Assembly (NCBI RefSeq): GCF_030433685.1
Contig: NZ_JAROCF010000001.1
Coordinates: forward strand, 248,001-312,000
Source: Leifsonia williamsii
GTDB lineage: Bacteria > Actinomycetota > Actinomycetes > Actinomycetales > Microbacteriaceae
Reading direction: 5' to 3'
DNA: 64,000 nucleotides
Shown here: positions 8,758 to 15,728 of the stretch, in pieces
Position numbering within the stretch: the stretch's first letter is position 1
How the letters are laid out: every line of letters begins with the position of its first letter
Notes under the pieces: generated by a model
The model's input: only the letters and a program-made list of their open reading frames with translations
What the model was told of the DNA's origin: nothing
Databases searched by the model: none
Translations under genes and position numbers: made by a program

Positions 8758-9072
8758 TCAGGCGCCGTTCTCGGTGGCGATGCGCTCGTGGTGGTGGATG
8801 ACCTCGGCGATGATGAAGTTGAGGAACTTCTCGGCGAAGGCGGGATCGAGGTGGCTCTCCTCGGCGAGCGCGCGCAGGCGCTCGATCTGCTCACGCTCGC
8901 GCTCGGGGTCGGCGGGAGGGAGGCCGTGCGCCGCCTTGAGCGCGCCCACCTGCTGGGTGAACTTGAACCGCTCCGCCAGCATGTGGATCACGGCGGCGTC
9001 GATGTTGTCGATGCTCTGCCGGATGCTGTGCAGGCGCGCGACGGCGTCGGCGACGGACTCGTTCTCAGGCAT
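8758..9072 (-). CDS. Chorismate mutase, AroQ type
   Basis: A 104-residue all-helical AroQ-fold chorismate mutase, which converts chorismate to prephenate for phenylalanine and tyrosine synthesis. The N-terminal helix (RLHSIRQSIDNIDAAVIHML) and AERFKFTQQVGALKAAHGLPP match the family, including the basic residues that hold the substrate. Length is normal for the stand-alone form. ATG 9072 follows a TAGGGT box by 6 nt, so it probably has its own leaderless promoter, and the SDR gene follows after 4 bp. Confidence 0.88.
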   Translation of the reverse strand: MPENESVADAVARLHSIRQSIDNIDAAVIHMLAERFKFTQQVGALKAAHGLPPADPEREREQIERLRALAEESHLDPAFAEKFLNFIIAEVIHHHERIATENGA

Positions 9073-9078
9073 GCTCCG

Positions 9079-9084
9079 ACCCTA
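9079..9084 (-). promoter_or_regulatory. -10 box of a likely leaderless promoter for chorismate mutase
   Basis: TAGGGT on the minus strand, 6 nt before ATG 9072. The intervening CGGAGC is not a convincing ribosome site at that distance. Confidence 0.5.
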
Positions 9085-9116
9085 GCGGGTGGGGGAGACG
9101 GGGATGGACGGAGAGC

Positions 9117-10505
9117 TCACAGGCTCGGCGCCGGGTCGGCCAGCACCCTGTTCAGCACGGGCCGGGTCGCGAGCAGCGCCAGCCGCACCAGGAGCACGCC
9201 GGCGAGGAGGCATCCGGCGATCACCGCGAGGCTCAGGGGCGCGACGATCAGGCTGGCGCCGGCGAGCGGGAACACGACGACCGCCGCTGTCAGCGCCGCC
9301 GTCACCGTGGTCACGCGCAGCGGCGACATGATCGCGCGGGTGCGGGCGGCCTCCAGCTCCTCCCTCGGCATCCCGAGCCGGTCGAGGCTGACGTAGAGGT
9401 CGCGGCGGTCGAGCACGGCGGCGGCCTGATTGACGCCCGCCGAGCACGCCACCATGAGGAACGACGCCACGACGGTGATGACGATGCCCGTGCGGATGTC
9501 GGCGAGCAGCTGCGCGGACTCCTCGTCCTGCCCCATCGCGCCGAGGAGGGCGACGCCGACGCCCGCGAAGACCGCCATGAAGCTCGTCATGGCCACGCCG
9601 GACACCTGCCGCCACGCCGCCTTGGGCGACTCGAGCACCGTGCGCGCGGCGATCAGGCGGCGGGCGGTGCGTGCCCGGCGCGACTGGCGGGCGGCCACGA
9701 CGCGCAGCAGCCAGGGGCCGACCAGGTTCAGCACGGCGATCGTGCCGCCGAAGCCGAGGGCCAGGATCGTCAGGATCACCACGACACCGCCGGCGAGCTG
9801 CAGGGCGCTGAGCGCGGCGAAGGCGACGGCCACCACGGCCACACCGATCAGGAGGCGCGCCCAGTGGAGGCGCGGAGCCTCCTGCTTCGTCCGCACGCCG
9901 AGCGGGGAGAGCACGACGCGACGCAGACCGACGAACGCGCTCACCGCGGCGAGCGCCCCGATCCCGACGACGCCGACCGCCAGGGCGGCAGGAGGGAGCT
10001 GCACCGCCGCCCCGAGCGGCTCCCCGCGGAACGGGATCAGGCCGACGGCCGGGGCGACGGCGACGAACACGACCGTGCCCACGACGGCTCCGGCGAGCGC
10101 CAGCACGGTCGACTCGATCACCGTGAGCGCGGTGACGAGACCGGGCGTCGCACCGAGCAGACGGAGGGTCGCCAGCCGGTCGTCGCGCCGGCGGGCGGAG
10201 AGGCGTGCGGCCGATCCCCCGAGTGCGACGAGCGGGACGACGAGCAGCGCGAGCGCGACGACGGCGAGCGCCTGATAGAGGAACGCGGTCTCGTCGGTCC
10301 AGGAGAAGAAGGCCTGCGCGCCTCCCGCCACGATGAGCAGGAGGGCGGTGACGACGGAGAAGGCGACGATCGGCAGCACGACGGTGGAGCGATCGGCGGC
10401 GCCGCGACGCGCGAACAACCACGCGAGGCGGAGTGTGGCGGTCATCGGGGTGGCGCTCCTCGGGCTGGTGGTCATCGGGGTGGCGCTCCTCGGGGCGGCG
10501 TTCAC
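9117..10505 (-). CDS. ABC transporter permease, FtsX-like
   Basis: About 462 residues with eight to ten predicted helices and an FtsX-type layout; the helices around TVVLPIVAFSVVTALLLIVA and VVALALLVVPLVALGGSAAR flank a short loop rather than a large MacB periplasmic domain. Partner of the ATPase encoded just upstream; together they would export or extract a substrate such as a peptide or lipid. GTG 10505 overlaps the ATPase stop as GTGA. A 30-bp tandem duplication supplies two further ATG starts (10475 and 10445), each preceded by GAGGAG, so the exact N-terminus is uncertain. Confidence 0.82.
   Translation of the reverse strand: MNAAPRSATPMTTSPRSATPMTATLRLAWLFARRGAADRSTVVLPIVAFSVVTALLLIVAGGAQAFFSWTDETAFLYQALAVVALALLVVPLVALGGSAARLSARRRDDRLATLRLLGATPGLVTALTVIESTVLALAGAVVGTVVFVAVAPAVGLIPFRGEPLGAAVQLPPAALAVGVVGIGALAAVSAFVGLRRVVLSPLGVRTKQEAPRLHWARLLIGVAVVAVAFAALSALQLAGGVVVILTILALGFGGTIAVLNLVGPWLLRVVAARQSRRARTARRLIAARTVLESPKAAWRQVSGVAMTSFMAVFAGVGVALLGAMGQDEESAQLLADIRTGIVITVVASFLMVACSAGVNQAAAVLDRRDLYVSLDRLGMPREELEAARTRAIMSPLRVTTVTAALTAAVVVFPLAGASLIVAPLSLAVIAGCLLAGVLLVRLALLATRPVLNRVLADPAPSL
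10441..10500 (-). repeat. 30-bp tandem duplication carrying ribosome site and start codon
   Basis: Two adjacent 30-bp units (10441-10470 and 10471-10500) share their first 24 bases exactly. On the coding strand each carries GAGGAG, a 10-nt spacer and ATG in frame with the permease. The duplication therefore multiplies the translation start of the permease gene. Confidence 0.85.
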
Positions 10506-11203
10506 CGGGTCACCGCCTCGTCGACGATGCGGCCGTCGGCCAGGCGGACGACGCGGGAGCAGCGCGCGGCGACGTCCTCGTCGTGGGTGACGACGACGAG
10601 CGAGCGGCCGCGGCCGGTCGTGGAGGCGATCAGTGCCTCCATCACCTCCGCCGAGGTGTGCGAGTCGAGCGCGCCGGTCGGTTCGTCGGCGAAGACGACG
10701 GCGGCGCCGCCGACCTGTGCGCGGGCGATCGCGACCCGCTGGGCCTGGCCGCCGGAGAGCTGGCCGATGCGGCGGTCCTCGAAGCCGGAGAGGCCGAGCG
10801 TGGCGAGCCAGGCGGCCGCGGTCTGCTCGGCGGCGCGGCGGTCGTGGCCGGCGAGGAGGAGCGGCAGCGCGGCGTTCTCGATCGCCGTCAGCTCGGGCAG
10901 GAGGAGGCCCTGCTGGAAGACGAAGCCGAACGCCTCGCGGCGCAGCCGGCTGCGCTCCCCCTCGCCGAGGGCGGTGACCTCGATCGGACCGCGCGCGCTC
11001 GCGAGGACGACCGAGCCGGCGTCCGGCCGGATGATGCCCGCCAGGCAGTGCAGCAGCGTCGTCTTGCCCGAGCCGGAGGCGCCCATGATGGCGACGGACT
11101 CGCCGGGCAGGACGCGGAAGTCGACGCCGGCGAGGGCGGTGGCCGGGCCGTACGTCTTGGTGAGGCCGGTGGCGGCGAGGGCGGGTCTGCTGCTGGATGT
11201 CAT
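10502..11203 (-). CDS. ABC transporter ATP-binding protein, LolD/MacB type
   Basis: A 233-residue nucleotide-binding subunit with an intact Walker A (GASGSGKTT), signature (LSGGQAQR), Walker B (VVFADEP, followed by TGALDS) and switch His (THDED). It belongs to the LolD/FtsE-like branch that pairs with FtsX-type permeases, and its stop overlaps the permease start by 4 bp. ATG 11203 (MTSSSRPALAATGL) precedes the first strand at the expected distance; the longer upstream extension is low-complexity and overlaps the divergent acetyltransferase gene, so it was rejected. Confidence 0.92.
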   Translation of the reverse strand: MTSSSRPALAATGLTKTYGPATALAGVDFRVLPGESVAIMGASGSGKTTLLHCLAGIIRPDAGSVVLASARGPIEVTALGEGERSRLRREAFGFVFQQGLLLPELTAIENAALPLLLAGHDRRAAEQTAAAWLATLGLSGFEDRRIGQLSGGQAQRVAIARAQVGGAAVVFADEPTGALDSHTSAEVMEALIASTTGRGRSLVVVTHDEDVAARCSRVVRLADGRIVDEAVTR

Positions 11204-11300
11204 GCCTCCAGCCTTCCGCCGCCGAGTTGTCCACACATCGGCCGACGGCGGCATCTCTCCACGGATTCCGTCATCCTCGCGGCGTAGCACCCGCGGTCGA

Positions 11301-11306
11301 TACGGT
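11301..11306 (+). promoter_or_regulatory. -10 box of a likely leaderless promoter for the Eis-like gene
   Basis: TACGGT ends 6 nt before ATG 11313; the gap GGAGCC is too close to act as a normal ribosome site. Confidence 0.5.
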
Positions 11307-11312
11307 GGAGCC

Positions 11313-12659
11313 ATGGAGCAGAACACGCCGTCTTCGTCCGCCCCCATCGACGAGCAGGCCGCCAGCGACGAGCACGCCGCCAGCGTCGACCGGGCCCCCA
11401 TCGACGAGCAGGCCGCCAGCGCGTTGACCGGGTCCGGGCTGCGGCTCGCCCTGGTCGACACCTCCGACGACGCCGCCTTCACCGAGTGGATCCGCGCCGA
11501 CTTCCGCGGCTTCCACAGCCCCGCACCCAAGGAGGAGGTGCTGACGGAGGCGCGCGGCTACCTCCGCGACCGCCGCACCACCGCGGTCTACGACGACGCC
11601 ATCCCGTCGCCGACCCCGGTCGGCACGGTGAACTCGTGGGTCGCGCCGCTCACCGTGCCCGGGGGCGCGCGCGTCGACGCCTGGGCGATCAGCTCGGTGA
11701 CCGTCGCGCCCACGCACCGGCGACGGGGCGTGGCGAGGGCCCTGCTGGGGTCGGAGCTGCGCACGGCGGCGGCGCAGGGCGTTCCGCTCGCGATCCTGAC
11801 CGTGTCGGAGTCGGTGATCTACGGCCGCTGGGGCTTCGGGCCGGCGACCTTCGCCTCCGAGTGGCGCATCGACACCAAGCGCGTGCGCTGGGCAGGCCCG
11901 CAGACCGGCGGGCGACTCTCGTTCACCGACCCGGAGTCGTACCGCGAGACCGGCTACCGGGTGCTCGACGCGGTGATGGCCTCCCGGCCGGGCGAGATCG
12001 GGCTCTCGCCGTATCTCGCCGACCGCCTCATCGGGCCGCTCAAGGGCACGCCCGACGCCGAGCGGTTCCGCCTGGTGCGCTACGACTCCGCCGACGGCGA
12101 GCCGCAGGGCTTCGTGAGCTACACCGTGAAGGGGGAGGACGACTTCACGCGCCACAAGGTCGAGGTGGAGTACCTCGCCGCGGCGACCGACGAGGCGCTG
12201 GTGGCGCTGTGGCGCTTCCTCCTCGAACTCGACCTGGTCGCCGAGGTGCGCGCCTGGACGCGCGGCGTCGACGAGCCGCTCCCCGCCCTCGTCTCCGACG
12301 TGCGCGGGGCACGGGTCACGGCTGTGGAGGACCACCTCTGGGTGCGCATCCTCGACCTTCCCGCCGCGCTGGAGGCTCGCGGGTACGAGCGCGACGGCTC
12401 GCTGGTGCTCGACGTGTCCGACGACCTGGGGCTCGCGAACGGGCGGTACCGGCTGACGGTAACCGACGGCGTCGGCCGGGTGGAGGCGACGGAGGACGCA
12501 CCCGACGTCATCCTCCCGGTGTCGACGCTGGGCAGCGTGTACCTCGGCCACGACCTGGCGCGCGGGCTGGCGCTCGCCGGCCGGATCACCGGCGACGCGG
12601 CCGCCCTCGACCGGCTGTTCCGCACGGCGGTGCCGCCGCGGCTGAGCACGTGGTTCTAG
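11313..12659 (+). CDS. Eis-like GNAT N-acetyltransferase
   Basis: A 448-residue acetyltransferase of the Eis family (two GNAT-type folds plus a C-terminal SCP2-like domain), which transfers acetyl groups from acetyl-CoA to amines such as aminoglycosides or protein lysines. The acetyl-CoA loop is SVTVAPTHRRRGVARALL near residues 128-145, and the chain ends in LSTWF, matching the C-terminal aromatic carboxylate that acts in catalysis in Eis. The first 45 residues are an odd Asp/Ala/Glu-rich tail with a repeated PIDEQAAS motif, encoded by a 27-bp direct repeat. Substrate unknown. Confidence 0.85.
   Translation: MEQNTPSSSAPIDEQAASDEHAASVDRAPIDEQAASALTGSGLRLALVDTSDDAAFTEWIRADFRGFHSPAPKEEVLTEARGYLRDRRTTAVYDDAIPSPTPVGTVNSWVAPLTVPGGARVDAWAISSVTVAPTHRRRGVARALLGSELRTAAAQGVPLAILTVSESVIYGRWGFGPATFASEWRIDTKRVRWAGPQTGGRLSFTDPESYRETGYRVLDAVMASRPGEIGLSPYLADRLIGPLKGTPDAERFRLVRYDSADGEPQGFVSYTVKGEDDFTRHKVEVEYLAAATDEALVALWRFLLELDLVAEVRAWTRGVDEPLPALVSDVRGARVTAVEDHLWVRILDLPAALEARGYERDGSLVLDVSDDLGLANGRYRLTVTDGVGRVEATEDAPDVILPVSTLGSVYLGHDLARGLALAGRITGDAAALDRLFRTAVPPRLSTWF
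11341..11421 (+). repeat. 27-bp direct repeat in the Eis-like gene
   Basis: Identical 27-bp copies at 11341-11367 and 11395-11421 encode the repeated PIDEQAAS segment; a related, shorter DEHAAS copy lies between them. The repeat is confined to a low-complexity N-terminal tail outside the enzyme fold. Confidence 0.8.
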
Positions 12660-12718
12660 GGAGCGACGTGCGCTCCTAGCCGGGGCGACCGATCAGCAGG
12701 GGCGACGTGCGCCGCCCC
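12660..12718. terminator. Two tandem hairpins between Eis-like gene and purA
   Basis: GGAGCG-ACGTG-CGCTCC (12660-12676) starts at the last base of the Eis-like stop codon, and GGGGCG (12699-12704) pairs with CGCCCC (12713-12718) just before the purA stop. Both share the core GCGACGTGCGC. The position suggests one terminator for each converging gene, although no T tract is present. Confidence 0.5.
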
Positions 12719-12720
12719 GC

Positions 12721-14007
12721 TCAGTCGACCAGGTCGTGCCGCACCACGATCTCGTCGCGGGCGGGGCCCACGCCGATCGCGGAGATGCGGGCGCCGGACA
12801 TGCGCTCCAGGGCGAGCACGTAGTCCTGGGCGTTCGTCGGGAGGTCCTCGAAGGTGCGGGCGCCGCTGATGTCCTCGGTCCAGCCGGGGTACTCCTCGTA
12901 GATCGGCTTCGCGTGGTGGAAGTCGCTCTGCGACGACGGCACCTCGTCGTGGCGGACGCCGTCGACGTCGTACGCGACGCAGACCGGGATGCGGTCGATG
13001 CCGGTGAGGGTGTCGAGCTTGGTGAGCACGAAGTCGGTGACGCCGTTGATGCGGGCCGTGTAGCGGGCCACGGGGGCGTCGTACCAGCCGGTGCGGCGCG
13101 GGCGGCCCGTCGTGGTGCCGAACTCGAAGCCGCGCTCGCGGAGGAACTCGCCCCACTCGTCGAACAGCTCGGTCGGGAACGGGCCGGCGCCCACGCGCGT
13201 GGTGTACGCCTTCACGATGCCGATGACGCGGTCGATGCGGTTCGGGCCGATGCCGGAGCCGGTGGCGGCCCCTCCGGCGGTCGAGTTGGAGGAGGTCACG
13301 AACGGGTACGTGCCGTGGTCGACGTCGAGCATGGTCGCCTGGCCGCCCTCGAACAGCACGTACTTGCCGTCCTCCAGGGCGCGGTTGAGCTCCAGCGACG
13401 AGTCGACGACCATCGGGCGGAGGCGCTCGGCGTACGAGAGCAGGTCCTCCACGATCTCGTCCACGCCGATCGCGCGGCGGTTGTACACCTTCACCAGGAG
13501 GTGGTTCTTCTGGTCGAGGGCGCCCTCCACCTTCTGCCGCAGGATGTTCTCGTCGAAGAGGTCCTGGATACGGATGCCGACGCGGTTGATCTTGTCGGCG
13601 TAGGTCGGGCCGATGCCGCGCCCGGTCGTGCCGATCTGGCGCTTGCCGAGGAAGCGCTCGGTGACCTTGTCGATCGTGCGGTGGTACTGGGTGATGACGT
13701 GCGCGTTGGAGCTGATGCGCAGCCGCGAGACGTCGACGCCGCGGGCGATCAGGCCGTCGAGCTCCTCGAACAGCACCTCGAGGTCGACGACGACGCCGTT
13801 CGCGATGACGGGCGTGACGCCCTCCGTCAGGATGCCCGACGGCAGCAGGTGCAGGGCGTACTTCTCGTCGCCGACGACGACCGTGTGACCGGCGTTGTTG
13901 CCGCCGTTGAACTTCACGACGTAGTCGATGCGGCTGCCGAGCAGATCGGTGGCCTTGCCTTTGCCTTCATCGCCCCACTGGGCGCCGATGATCACGATCG
14001 CGGGCAC
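12721..14007 (-). CDS. purA: Adenylosuccinate synthase
   Basis: A 428-residue PurA, which joins IMP and aspartate with GTP to form adenylosuccinate in AMP synthesis. The N-terminus [17 protein letters not shown] carries the GDEGKGK phosphate loop and catalytic Asp, [20 protein letters not shown] holds the second conserved His, and [16 protein letters not shown] and [12 protein letters not shown] are invariant family blocks. GTG 14007 was chosen because the protein starts there in the family and AGAGGA lies about 10 nt upstream. A TAGGAT box at 14068-14073 gives a short leader. Confidence 0.97.
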   Translation of the reverse strand: MPAIVIIGAQWGDEGKGKATDLLGSRIDYVVKFNGGNNAGHTVVVGDEKYALHLLPSGILTEGVTPVIANGVVVDLEVLFEELDGLIARGVDVSRLRISSNAHVITQYHRTIDKVTERFLGKRQIGTTGRGIGPTYADKINRVGIRIQDLFDENILRQKVEGALDQKNHLLVKVYNRRAIGVDEIVEDLLSYAERLRPMVVDSSLELNRALEDGKYVLFEGGQATMLDVDHGTYPFVTSSNSTAGGAATGSGIGPNRIDRVIGIVKAYTTRVGAGPFPTELFDEWGEFLRERGFEFGTTTGRPRRTGWYDAPVARYTARINGVTDFVLTKLDTLTGIDRIPVCVAYDVDGVRHDEVPSSQSDFHHAKPIYEEYPGWTEDISGARTFEDLPTNAQDYVLALERMSGARISAIGVGPARDEIVVRHDLVD

Positions 14008-14067
14008 GTGCTCACGTCCTCTCGGGTGGTTGACGCAACGGTGGATCCCCGACGACCGCTGCACTCG

Positions 14068-14073
14068 ATCCTA
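14068..14073 (-). promoter_or_regulatory. Candidate -10 box for purA
   Basis: TAGGAT on the minus strand would give a 5' leader of roughly 54 nt before GTG 14007. No purine-type riboswitch fold was recognised in that leader. Confidence 0.4.
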
Positions 14074-14156
14074 TCGCGCCCCGGACGAGGGGTCGGGGGA
14101 GGGGGGTCGGCGACTCAGAAATTGCAAATTTGTAGGATGTAATACTTCTGGTCGAT

Positions 14157-14981
14157 ATGTTGAATGAGTCTGCGCTCTTGTCCAGCGCAGATTGGAACCG
14201 GGCCTTGCACTCACTCTCACGGGCACGAGACTCGAAGCGGTCGTCCGCGATCACCGCTTGCGTTGGCATCGCGATGCTCGCGGCCCAGCTCTTGTTCGCG
14301 GCGCCGGCCATGGCCGACACGCACGCTCTGGACAGCTTCGTGAAGATAACCGGGATGACGCGGACGAAGTCACAAGGCCTCTACATCTACGTGAAACGGC
14401 TGAAAACGATCTCGCCTCGCGTTGGCATCCGGGTCGCGATCATGCAGCCTCGCGCGTCGCGGTCGACCGCCGCTCTCGACTCCTGGGCCATATCCGGAGC
14501 CCCCGGCTCCGAGACGCTGATCACCCAATTCCCACGAAAGATCGGCGTCTTCCGAGTGGTGCTCTCCCTCGCAGCTCCCGGGCTCTACGAGGAACGCAGT
14601 ACCATGCAGCTGAATGCGCCGCCAACCTTTATAGCCACAACACGCGTGACGCCCGCACTCGTCGTATCGAACATCGTCGCCCAGCACCTTCCCGGAATCG
14701 CCCTCATGTTCTTTCCCCAAGTCAAACTCGTGAAGGTCAGCGGTTATGTGATCGAGGGCTGGGCTCTTTATAAGGACATTGAACAGGCCTTCAGCGGTGC
14801 CCTCAGGGGTTGCCCTCCACTCAGGGCCGGCCAGGTGATCACTTCGACATCGTCGGTGAAACAGATCGGCCCCTCTGTGCAGGTATGGCTCACGACTAGG
14901 ATCTGGACGAGTCAGGCCAACAAAGACCGCGGCCTCACCCCCGCATGCACGCTGACCACGAAGCTCACCGAGTACAGCTAG
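14157..14981 (+). CDS. Secreted protein of unknown function (accessory region)
   Basis: A 274-residue protein with a long basic N-region followed by a hydrophobic stretch and AMA cleavage motif near residue 53 (LFAAPAMA), so a Sec signal peptide is likely. The mature part has two cysteines near the C-terminus (GCPPL and PACTL) that could pair. I recognise no domain. Base use differs from the neighbours: bases 14581-14640 are 55 percent GC and codons such as ATA and AGT are frequent. ATG 14157 is the first in frame, with a weak AGGATG upstream. The next gene starts 8 bp after its stop. Confidence 0.65.
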   Translation: MLNESALLSSADWNRALHSLSRARDSKRSSAITACVGIAMLAAQLLFAAPAMADTHALDSFVKITGMTRTKSQGLYIYVKRLKTISPRVGIRVAIMQPRASRSTAALDSWAISGAPGSETLITQFPRKIGVFRVVLSLAAPGLYEERSTMQLNAPPTFIATTRVTPALVVSNIVAQHLPGIALMFFPQVKLVKVSGYVIEGWALYKDIEQAFSGALRGCPPLRAGQVITSTSSVKQIGPSVQVWLTTRIWTSQANKDRGLTPACTLTTKLTEYS

Positions 14982-14989
14982 GACAGCGA

Positions 14990-15292
14990 ATGAAAGCCAC
15001 GCACAAAGCCGCGCGTTACATGATCGGCGTCGCCTTCGGGTTCGTCGGCCTAGCGGCCGCATGGGGCCTTCTCTCATGGACCGTGTCAGCCCTCCGCCCG
15101 ACGACGGTGGCGGATCTCTTTGCGCACCCGGGCTTCTCTGTCGTGAGCGCAATCGCAACACTCGCTGTCATCTCCGCTCTCGGAACCGGCGCCATGCGGT
15201 CATTCGACGCGGCAGCCGCAGGAGTTGCCGCTGCACGTGCACGCAGAGCTGCCGAGCAGCATGCCCGGGTCGACGCATCTCCGCCCCGATAG
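14990..15292 (+). CDS. Small membrane protein of unknown function, 100 residues
   Basis: Two predicted helices (about residues 10-35, IGVAFGFVGLAAAWGLLSW, and 52-72, SAIATLAVISALGTG) and an Ala/Arg-rich C-terminal tail. It starts at ATG 14990 after AGGACAG, 8 bp behind the secreted-protein gene, so the two probably form an operon and may work together at the membrane. The last 93 bp overlap the 3' end of the LuxR-type gene on the other strand. Low-GC context suggests acquisition. Confidence 0.55.
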   Translation: MKATHKAARYMIGVAFGFVGLAAAWGLLSWTVSALRPTTVADLFAHPGFSVVSAIATLAVISALGTGAMRSFDAAAAGVAAARARRAAEQHARVDASPPR

Positions 15293-15571
15293 AGCCGGCG
15301 GCCAGCGGTCCGGCCGGACCACACCCAGGAAGAACGCCCGCGCGACCATTGCGGGCCGGTTTACCGCCCCGAGCTTCCGTCTGATCGACTCGATGTGTTG
15401 CGCCACGGTCGATCGGGAGATGTGCAGATACGTCGCAAGCTCCGCATGAGACCGACCTGCGCAGATTCCCTCGAGGACCTGCGCTTCGCGCGGCGTCAGA
15501 TGCATGGCGGTGCAGGCCGGGTCCTCACAGCGTCCTCGATCCACCGCCTGTCGCCTCCGATGTCGAATCAC
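15200..15571 (-). CDS. Orphan LuxR-type helix-turn-helix protein
   Basis: About 123 residues from GTG 15571, or 101 from ATG 15505. The HTH is clear: LTPREAQVLEGICAGRSH, then ELATYLHISRSTVAQHIESI and RRKLGAVNRPAMVARA, a GerE/LuxR DNA-binding domain with no receiver or sensor domain. The C-terminal 35 residues after VVRPDRWPP look unlike the family and overlap the small membrane gene, so the end may be read-through of a decayed gene. Neither start has a good ribosome site. It may regulate the two-gene unit it faces, or be a relic. Confidence 0.6.
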   Translation of the reverse strand: MIRHRRRQAVDRGRCEDPACTAMHLTPREAQVLEGICAGRSHAELATYLHISRSTVAQHIESIRRKLGAVNRPAMVARAFFLGVVRPDRWPPALSGRRCVDPGMLLGSSACTCSGNSCGCRVE

Positions 15572-15716
15572 CCTGAGCGATGAATCAACCGGGTAAGGTC
15601 GCGCGACGAAGCTTCAACTCTCGTGCTGAGGCTCCCACCATCGGGACGCTCGCCGCATCCGTGCCTGCTCTGAACACGGCCTCCCCTCGCCGTTGCCGCA
15701 GAGTTGAGCAACGCTC

Positions 15717-15722
15717 TACATT
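15717..15722 (+). promoter_or_regulatory. -10 box of a likely leaderless promoter for the MMPL gene
   Basis: TACATT ends 6 nt before ATG 15729. TTGCCG at 15693-15698 is a possible -35 with 18-bp spacing. GTTGAGCAAC (15703-15712) between them is a short palindrome that could be an operator. Confidence 0.5.
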
Positions 15723-15728
15723 GAGCCG

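Noticed and set aside
12660..14060. A purine-type riboswitch before purA
   Set aside because: The leader is only about 54 nt and shows no conserved riboswitch core.
14110..14156. A promoter from TTGCAA (14122) and TAATAC (14140) for the secreted-protein gene
   Set aside because: Spacing is only 12 bp, too short for a standard promoter; TAGGAT at 14133 is also too far from any -35-like element to call.
14100..15600. An integrated mobile element
   Set aside because: No integrase, transposase, terminal repeats or tRNA target site is visible; only the base composition suggests transfer.
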